Both the position numbers and the translations under genes were made by a program. From NCBI RefSeq assembly GCF_943734655.1, contig NC_071354.1, forward strand, positions 5,491,001 to 5,555,000: a stretch of DNA of 64,000 bases, written 5' to 3'. The notes under the pieces were generated by a model. The model saw nothing but the letters and a program-made list of their open reading frames with translations. It did no database searches and had not been told where the DNA came from. This document shows, piece by piece, positions 56,626 to 64,000 of the stretch; the stretch's first letter is position 1; each line of letters opens with the position of its first letter. Source of the stretch: Sabethes cyaneus. Its lineage: Eukaryota; Arthropoda; Insecta; Diptera; Culicidae.

Positions 56626-57774
56626 GGGGCTGTTCACCTAGTGTCCTTCACATATACATTGTGCATTACCTGATCGTCCCATTCTACGGCTTGCTCCCCA
56701 AGATAGATATCTTAGAAATATAGCTTCTTGATTAATTACTATGTCTGGCAAAAGTGTTGGAGGTTGTCATTCGTGATACGTCTTTCAGACCACGAGAATA
56801 CACTAGAAAGATCATAAGTTTGGACATTTCACTGATTGGAAGCTGGCACGAGCATGGAGTTCGCCAGTGGAAACCGATAAACGTGTATGTAATTTAATAA
56901 ATAATTAGTAGAAACGAACAGTTTTGGTTTCTTACCGTTTACCTACAAATTCTACTGAAACGTTTAGCAGAGAAATATTCGCCTCGATTCTACATTCAGA
57001 TCAAACCCCTTAAGATGTGAAATTCACAATAGCGACTCCGATCAGAGCGGGTTTGGTCGAACGATTCATTCCATTTTCGGAGCCTTTAACACGACAGACT
57101 AGACTATGTATAGTTTTGAGGCAATTGGTAGAAGTTTTTGTAACCAATCATTGCACTTTTCGGGAAACACTTTGGATGATAATAAAATTAGAAATATTTC
57201 CTAAGTCCCTCCTGAAGAGTTGATGTTCCAATAGTCAATCGTATAGTCAGTTCGAAAAACTCAATGTCAATGCATAAATCAATTAGAGGGGTACTTCCAG
57301 TAACCTGGAAGTGGTACAAACTCAAATGCAGAGAAATAAATGCTGATGAAATTTAAATGTTTTTTTGCCGATACCGCTGATCGAATAATAAATGAGGTTT
57401 ATAAGTTCAAATACCAAATGAATCGATTTATGTTCTGTTTATCAATTTAATTCATTGCGCAAAAGCAAATAAAAAGCTATATTCACGTGTTGCATTCGAA
57501 TTGCAAATGAGCAGTCGCGTTCGGTTGGTGACATTACTGAAACTCCTATTTTAATTCTGTAAGGTCTGGGTCAAGCCGCAGGTCGTGGTCGAGAGTGCAA
57601 AAATAAATCCAAATACAACTTTCTGGAGTTACGAAATTATAACATGAACACTTTTTAATGCTTCAAAATAAATTACACAACATCGTTTTCTAACATAGAA
57701 TATCGCTATATTAATTGCTAATCAGACTTAGCAGCTACGGCACTTCCTTATAGTTACGATGAAACGTTGAACTG
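56626..57774. other. Intergenic, downstream of ELOVL
   Basis: No supported gene. The last few hundred bases before 57774 are the ELOVL 3' UTR side, AT-rich. Confidence 0.4.
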
Positions 57775-58888
57775 CTAATCTGTGTGAATGCTAATCATAG
57801 CTTTTTCGACATGCATTGTTTGAAGAGCGGTCTTCGTTTCGATTGTTTTCTGTTCTGTAACCTTCGTGGTAGGTTTCTTTTTAATGTATGCTTGATAGTA
57901 AAAATCTAGGAACAGTGCAAACATGAACAGATTTTGCGGTAGAAGCACAAATAGCGGCCACTTAGGGAATTCGCAGTTCGGTTGAAAAATCAGCGCGAAC
58001 CACTGCAGAAAGATGAGTCCAAACTGGATCTGAAAGAAATAGATTATGTAACGTCTTATAAATGCATAATTTAATAAAATTCGATGCTTACAATCTGTAG
58101 TTGAGTTATGTGTTTCTTCCACCAAACATTTCCCTTATATTTTGGACTGACGGATGTGAGGAAATAATAATAATACATGACAACGTGGACGAAGCTGTTG
58201 AGGAATCCCATGAACACCGCGTGGCCGCCTGAAACATTTTGGCGGTTAATCAAGAGGCTTATCGTTCATCACGAGCTACAAACCTGGGAACCATTTTACT
58301 CCACTCCAGGAAAGCATCACCATTCCCGTGTGGTGATAAACGTGCAGAAAGCTAACCTGATTCTGTTTCTTCCGCACCACGAAAAATACGGTATCGAGAA
58401 GATCCATTACTTTAACCAGAAAATATATGTGACACCGTCGGGCAATCGTCAGGGGCACCTCATCGTTGGAATAATTCACCGGCTGGCAGAGCACGTTGTA
58501 ATCTCGCATGTATCCCAATCGCCAGCCCTTCGACATATCACCGTTAGAAATAAAGAATTATTTTCACAGTATCAAAGCCCTACCTCCACAAACAGGAAAA
58601 AGCAAATGAACACCTGCACCAAATTATACACACGGATCACGAGGTCAATCTTCAAGGGTTTCCGGTTCTCCATCCACTTCGGACCCCACTTGAGGACGAA
58701 CATCAGATAGAAACCTAGCAGTGCCAGACCGGGCCATGGGGTTTCCATTAACAACCAATTGCTCACACGTGAATCTGTGGATGCATTAGAATTAAAGCCA
58801 CTCAAATCGCAATTCACAACAAATAATTACCGCTGACTTCGTAGTTCACATAGTGATAGAAAGAAGCTAAATACCGTAGAACCAACAT
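57775..58888 (-). CDS. Very-long-chain fatty-acid elongase (ELOVL family)
   Basis: Five coding exons, complement(57775..58029, 58092..58228, 58284..58527, 58584..58774, 58831..58888), 294 residues, with all phases consistent. Intron 2 is only 56 bp. It starts MLVLRYLASFYHYVNYEVS, followed by DSRVSNWLLMETPWP and a first membrane segment. The family signatures are present: KVMDLLDTVFFVVRKK, the catalytic histidine box HVYHH at 145-149, FLNSFVHVVMYYYYFLTS, and KKHITQLQIIQFGLIFLQW. Known role: condensation of malonyl-CoA with long-chain acyl-CoA, the first and rate-limiting step of elongation, in the ER membrane. The C-terminus has a KKKPTTK stretch but no terminal KKxx. Which elongase subgroup it belongs to, and its chain-length preference, cannot be said. 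Confidence 0.95.
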
Positions 58889-59754
58889 CTTCGCCAACAA
58901 CCTCTAGTCTATAGACCTTAACGGTTTGATGCATCCGCATCGACTCGAATCACGTGTACAACTGGACACTAACTCCTACGGGCCTGCAAGTGCGGTACTG
59001 AAGAAAATTAAAATGTCGCGTCATTGTGACAACTGCCAGCGCCACACGTCGCTCGGACGGGACGGTGTGACGACGACCGCTAGTACATCTTGATAGTAGG
59101 TTAGAGTTGCATTTGTTTCCAGCATTTTAATTTCAGCACAATAGCACCAAACTGTCGATTGGATTCGGCCGGTCATTATTAGCTATGCATTTATGCAACG
59201 AGGCAACGGTTTTAGTTACTTTGTGTTCTACAGTACGTTCTTGCTATTTAGGCGGATGGATTGGGGAATCGGCGACATGGATGAATGGTTCGTGTTCCTT
59301 CTATATAAAAATTCCATAGTCGGTTTGTAAAGAGCCTACTGTGAGGTATATTTTTTTCTCAACGACATACTAGAAGTCAGTAGAACAACAACCCACAAAG
59401 AGGAGCAGTCAATAGCTTTTATTTGTATTACATCATGTAAAATATCGTCCAAAACAACTTTAGCACTGTGCGATTAGGATAGCAAATAGGTCATAAGGTT
59501 GGCACAATGTGCCGCGCTCTTTCGTCTGCATCACCCAGTTAGGTGTAGAGCTGCAAAGTCGTTGGTAGCAAAAAAGCGCTCTTTTTGCTACCAACAGGGT
59601 GGCAGCCTTATAGCACCGTAAATACTAAAGATAAGGCTTTACTTTCGTCTGCAATATCATAGATAATTACTAGCTCTACAAATGCCCCATACATCACTTT
59701 TTCAAATTCTGTTTCGCTGAGGTGCAGTAATCAAAAGAGTAAAATCGAAGCGAA
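58889..59754. other. 5' flank of ELOVL and intergenic sequence
   Basis: Promoter side of the elongase gene; no other gene seen. A hairpin lies at 59561-59595. Confidence 0.45.
59561..59595. repeat. Hairpin, 14-bp arms
   Basis: GTTGGTAGCAAAAA (59561-59574) pairs exactly with TTTTTGCTACCAAC (59582-59595) across a 7-nt loop AGCGCTC. Origin and role unknown. Confidence 0.65.
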
Positions 59755-60042
59755 AAGTGTTTGCCAAGCCTGCTGGAAAGAATCTCTAGAAAATCACCTG
59801 ACCAACGAACATTGACCCAAATCGACTATATTCTCATCGATGGCCGGTTTATCTCGAAACTCGCCAACATACGCTCCCTTCAAGATTCGGATATCGACAC
59901 AGATCATTACCTAGTAGACGGTATTCACCTCGCGACAAAGCCGCTCTCGTCGTTTAAACTTTCGGGAATTAGACAACCCGCAAGTTGCCGAGAACTACGC
60001 GCCCTACTGGATGAAGCTCTATGTATTCCTATGTGGAGCTAG
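59755..60042 (+). mobile_element. RTE-like LINE scrap, endonuclease C-terminus
   Basis: The plus strand reads SPDQRTLTQIDYILIDGRFI, then SDIDTDHYLVDGIHLATKPL. This is the last part of the endonuclease domain, as in the copy near 54.2 kb (RTSNQIDHILIEGRFF, DDDSDR). It ends in linker sequence. No RT follows. Confidence 0.75.
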
Positions 60043-60107
60043 GTGCTTCGACCAGCGGGGTGCTGTCCCTATCTTAACGAACGGTGTTTGACAGTCGACT
60101 TAACGAA

Positions 60108-60142
60108 GGGCGCTATTTCAAGAAATGCAAGAAATAGCGCCC
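60108..60142. repeat. Hairpin, 12-bp arms
   Basis: GGGCGCTATTTC (60108-60119) pairs with GAAATAGCGCCC (60131-60142), with an 11-nt loop. It lies in a block similar to part of the Pds5 intron near 45.8 kb. Confidence 0.65.
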
Positions 60143-60432
60143 GTCTGACAGGTAGATTTGCTGCCAACCTTGTCGAGATGTGCTGAGATGTTGGCAACAA
60201 AAACATGGCACCCATCGCAAGCCCTTGGCTTCGACCCTCGTAGACGAATAGAGCAGGACATGATCGCCCATCAATGACACCGCAACCGTGATGCAAGGTG
60301 AAGAATGTCCGAGCAGGGCTTGAAAAGGGATCGCAAGTTGACTGTGACTGCGTGAAAACGTAGCCGTATTTTATTTTTTTTTTAGTATCCAGTCAATCAG
60401 CCACTTACGAAGACTGAGCCCCTACAACCCAT

Positions 60433-63325
60433 GTGGCCGCTCAAGAGAAACCAAGAGTAGTTCTCCCGCTTTGCGTTCATATTGCCAAAAAACGTATACC
60501 GTCAGTCGAGAATGGAGCAAATGGAGCTTTAAATTCAATGCGTTCTTCTGTGGACTGTGGAAACCTTCGGGTTTCCACCAGAGGCGAGTATTTTTCTGAC
60601 AGTTTTGCTCCTCCCGTACTGAATGACCCTATGTTGCAGCGTGATGTCACCTACGAATATGGTATCCGAATCCTCTATCAGAATGTGCGCGGCCTTACGG
60701 ACGAAAATCGATGAGCTTTTCTTGACGACCTGCGAATGTAATCTAGACATCATCATTTTGACTGAAACTGGCCTCGACGACCGAATCAACCTCCTCCAAC
60801 TATTTGGGTCACCGTTCACTGTATTCCGTTGCGAACGTAGTCCCTGCAATAGCAATAAATCCAGCTTTGGAGGTGTGTTGGTTGCTGTAGCGCAGTGTCA
60901 TCCCAGCTCAGTCATCGAAACAGTGAGTGGAAAAAATCTGGAGCAAATTTGTGTGAAGGCTAGTGTTAGAGGCACGACCGTGCTACTGTGTGGCGTATAT
61001 ATAACTCCCGATCGCAGCCAGATCATCGACGTAATTGAAGAACATATCTCTTCTGTTGGCGTACGCTGGACTTAGTGTTTTGTTCCTCTGATAATCGATT
61101 GTTAGTTGAGGGTAGCATCGCCCCGCTACTTCCTGTCGATCCTCACCACCCGCCTCTTTCAATTCCTCTTGCAACTGCCAATTGTAACAGCGCTGCTCGT
61201 GTATGTGTGGATAACGAAACGAGATCGTTAAACTATCGAAAGATAGACTTTGATGCTTTGACAAATCACTTGTCGAACTTTGATTGAGAGTTCCTGCGTG
61301 ATTTCATTGACGTTGATGACATGACTGCGTGCTTCTAATATTGTTGTGGAATGGCTGAATTCAAATCTACCTACTGTGAAGCGCCGTGCTCATCTTCGTG
61401 GAGCACTGTTCGCTTGTGTGAACTAAAGCGACTAAAAAACAATCTCAGCGCAAATATCGCCGTTTTTAAACCAACTTGTCGAAGCTGAACTTTAAATATT
61501 GTAGTGATGCATACCGTCGGCTGAACAGTGCTCTGTACAAATCTTATGTTCTGCGAGTGCAGACCGATCTTCGTCGAAATCCTAAGAACATTTGGAACTT
61601 CGTTAACTCTAAAAGGAAATGCTCTTCCGTTCCATTGAATGTTTGTCTGGACGATGTTGAGGCAACATCAGAGCTTGATTCATGCGAGCTGTTTGCAAAA
61701 TTTTTCGCCTCTGTGTTTGCCGATCGAATTGCTTCCGAAATCGAAGCCGAAGCCGAGATCACGGTTGAGAGTGTTTCAGCTAGTTTAATCGACTTGACAA
61801 TGGAATTTCTGCTGTCGTTTTTATTAAATACACTGAGATGCTAGCAATCCCACTATGCTATATCTTCAACAAGTCTTTTGCGCAAGGGAAATTTCCCGGA
61901 ATATGGAAGCAACCTTTTATGTTTCCGGTGTTAAAAGCTGGGGACCGGCAGAACGGTAGAAATTACCGTGGCATCACTAGTCTGTCGGCTGGCTCCAAGC
62001 TATTCGAGATTATAGTGAGTGGCGTGGTTCGCTCCCGTACAAAGAATTACATTTCTACCTCTCAACATGGATTTGTCCCAGGTCGCTCCGTTTGTACTAA
62101 CTTGCTGGAATTTACTTCGTCGTGTATATCGCATATGGAGCAGAAGGCACAAATCGATGTCATTTACACTGATCTAAAAGCAGCTTTCGATCGTATTGAT
62201 CACAAAATCCTTCTGTGTAAAATATCGCGACTTGGTGGTTCTCGTCGATTCGTTCAATGGTTTAGTTCGTACCTCTGAGGTAGAATCTTACGCGTTAAGC
62301 TCGGCGCATGCATGTCTTCGGAATTTACTAATAATTCAGGAGTTCCGCAGGGAAGCCATATGGGACCCCTGTCATTCATGCTGCTTTTCAACGACGTGAC
62401 CTTGTTACTCGCATCTGGCTGCAAATTGGTGTATGCCGACGACCTTAAATTGTTCTGGTAGTTCGAACCATAGATGATTGCCTCCGTCTGCAGCACATGC
62501 TGAATGATTTCGTTGGCTGGTGTCGAAGAAACTGGCTCGTAATCAGTATTGGCAAGTGTGAGATCATGACGTTTCACCGCATTTTAAAGCCAGTTTTGTT
62601 TGATTATCACGTCGACGGTTTGCAACTGAGGAGAGTCGACCGTGTAAGTGATCTCGGGGTTCTTCTTGATGCGAAGCTCACTTTTCACTTACATCATGCC
62701 GCATTGATATCAAGAGCCACACACCAGCTTGGTTTTATCTCCAAAATCGCCCGCGATTTCAAAGATCCACATTGCCTGAAAGCTGTCTATTGCTCTTTAG
62801 TTCGTCCAATACTGGAAAACTGCAATTTAGTTTGGTTTCCACATCAGTTGATCTGGAATTTGCGGGTTGAGCGTATTCAAAAAAGATTTGTCCGACTTGC
62901 ACTACGTGAGCTTCCCTGGCGTGACCCCGTTAACCTGCCACCGTATCCGGATCGCTGCCATCTACTCGGAATCGATACACTCGAGCGCCGTCGAAAATGG
63001 CAACAAGCAATGTTTATAGCGAAACTGATCAATGGTAATGTTGATTCACCGATACTTCTGTCTCTCCTGAACTTCCGCGCTTCTCAACGTACTCTCCGTT
63101 CAACTGGCTTGCTACAAACCACTTACCACCGCACATCATTTGGTTATCAGGAACCGATTACCGCGTGCATTAGGGCCTTCGAAATGGTTGTACAATTGTT
63201 TAATTTTAATGAAACAACGCAGAAATTCGTCGCGAAACTAAAAGGATCGAATATTTTATAACTTTGACGCACATTTATTAAAACTTTAAAAATTCAGATG
63301 GATGTTCTGTAGAAATAAATAAATA
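60433..63325 (+). mobile_element. CR1/Jockey-group LINE 'c', frameshifted
   Basis: End of ORF1 or start of ORF2, then endonuclease (IRILYQNVRGLTDENR, LDIIILTETGLDDRINLLQL, GGVLVAVAQ, LLCGVYITPDRSQI), a deleted middle, and LNFKYCSDAYRRLNSALYKS. The RT has FPGIWKQPFMFPVLKAGD, NYRGITSLSAGSKLFEII, DLKAAFDRIDHKILLCK and, after a frameshift, GVPQGSHMGP-like sequence near 62340. A YADDLKLF-like box follows near 62434. The C-terminal region, open over 254 codons, ends at 63261, with an AAATAAATAAATATT tail. It is related to LINE b but a different family. Many stops; inactive. Confidence 0.85.
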
Positions 63326-64000
63326 TTGAAGAGTGTGAATTGCAAACTGACTGGAAGTATAAGGCGAAGTATTTTTCATCTCTCTTTTTGTTTCTAAATC
63401 GGCTACCCACAGTAAAAGCGCCCTATTCTCACAGTCACCTCACGTAATTTTTTTTAGGTGAAAGCACCGTTTGCCATTCTCAAAGTCACCCAGGTGACTC
63501 CGCTCACTTAGGTGACTGTACAGTCACAAATCAAATGGGGCCTGTAAGGTCAATACGCCCGTCAGAGAAGTGAGGTGACTATGCGAAGGTTTAAGGTTTG
63601 TCGCCGGCATCCGACCGACGTTTTTCGTGTATTATGTCTGCCATTCAATTGACTGTGTTGCACTCATTCGGTGCTCGAAACGGTAAAGGAAACTTGACCG
63701 AAACGTAAATGTAAAAAAAGCTATCAGAATGCATTCGTTTTCCTGTACAATCTGAGGTATGACTGAGCGAACTGCTGATTGCGTCATGCATCGCGTTCGT
63801 ATTCCAGCACTAAACAGACAATGAGAATCTCAATGCACGACTGTGTGGCTGCGGTTGAAAAAAGGAACGATTAGACCTGGCCCCGAGTGAATGAAATAAT
63901 TGGTTTGACAGAGAATTCCAGCAAGCGCCAGAAAGGAAAAAAGAGCTTGAAAAAAATATCTAAGCGTTGCCACGATGAGGAAGAATTCGGCCAATTATCA
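63326..64000. other. Intergenic, no gene seen
   Basis: No supported gene. Between 63430 and 63580 the word GTGACT or its complement AGTCAC recurs many times, including AGTCACCCAGGTGACT at about 63485-63500. This may be a small repeat element. Confidence 0.4.

Overview
The window looks like a piece of a mosquito genome, most likely culicine (Aedes or Culex type). The host genes are insect genes with short introns: the last exon of a sex-peptide/myoinhibitory-peptide receptor, ZAD-type zinc-finger genes (an arthropod family), Pds5 and an ELOVL fatty-acid elongase. They sit in a dense sea of transposable elements of types usual in mosquitoes: RTE-like and R1-like non-LTR elements, CR1/Jockey-group LINEs with a PHD finger in ORF1, a tRNA-Ile-like SINE, a mag-like Ty3 element and MITEs. 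The species is inference; the gene identities rest on the translated sequence.

Layout. 1-5.1 kb: decayed RTE-like and R1-like LINEs and a mariner-type fragment. 5.5-6.1 kb: last coding exon of SPR (+). 6.1-13.4 kb: no host gene; a SINE with a 14-bp target duplication inside an R1-like LINE, a mariner remnant and an RTE-like remnant. 13.4-15.3 kb: first ZAD zinc-finger gene (-). 15.9-21.4 kb: a structurally complete Ty3-type LTR retrotransposon with identical LTRs, a 5-bp target duplication and an intact 1395-codon gag-pol frame. 21.4-26.3 kb: RTE-like copies, one split by a 1.1-kb TIR element, and a Penelope-like scrap. 26.5-34.1 kb: four more ZAD zinc-finger genes in two head-to-head pairs. 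34.6-49.9 kb: Pds5 (-), eight coding exons, 1194 codons, split by an 11.3-kb intron. That intron holds a CR1/Jockey-group LINE (-) which is itself interrupted by a second LINE (+) and by a foldback MITE. 51.6-53 kb: nested Harbinger-like MITEs and a tRNA-Cys-like sequence. 53-56.6 kb: RTE-like copies carrying two more TIR elements. 57.8-58.9 kb: ELOVL (-), five coding exons. 59.7-63.3 kb: an EN scrap and a frameshifted CR1/Jockey-group LINE.

The genes do not form a pathway. The ZAD genes are a local tandem family: the same five C2H2 fingers, the same exon phases in four members, one intron loss and one replaced first exon. Pds5 serves chromatid cohesion, SPR peptide signalling at the membrane, and ELOVL lipid elongation in the ER. 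I found no clear new host system. The strongest unusual signals are (i) several insertions whose removal, with one copy of the target duplication, restores the reading frame of the interrupted element, (ii) two ultra-short retrotransposon tails (60 and 41 bp) with 12-13 bp target duplications, (iii) the very young Ty3 element with an Asp-Cys-Gly protease motif, and (iv) the mosaic ZAD gene cluster.
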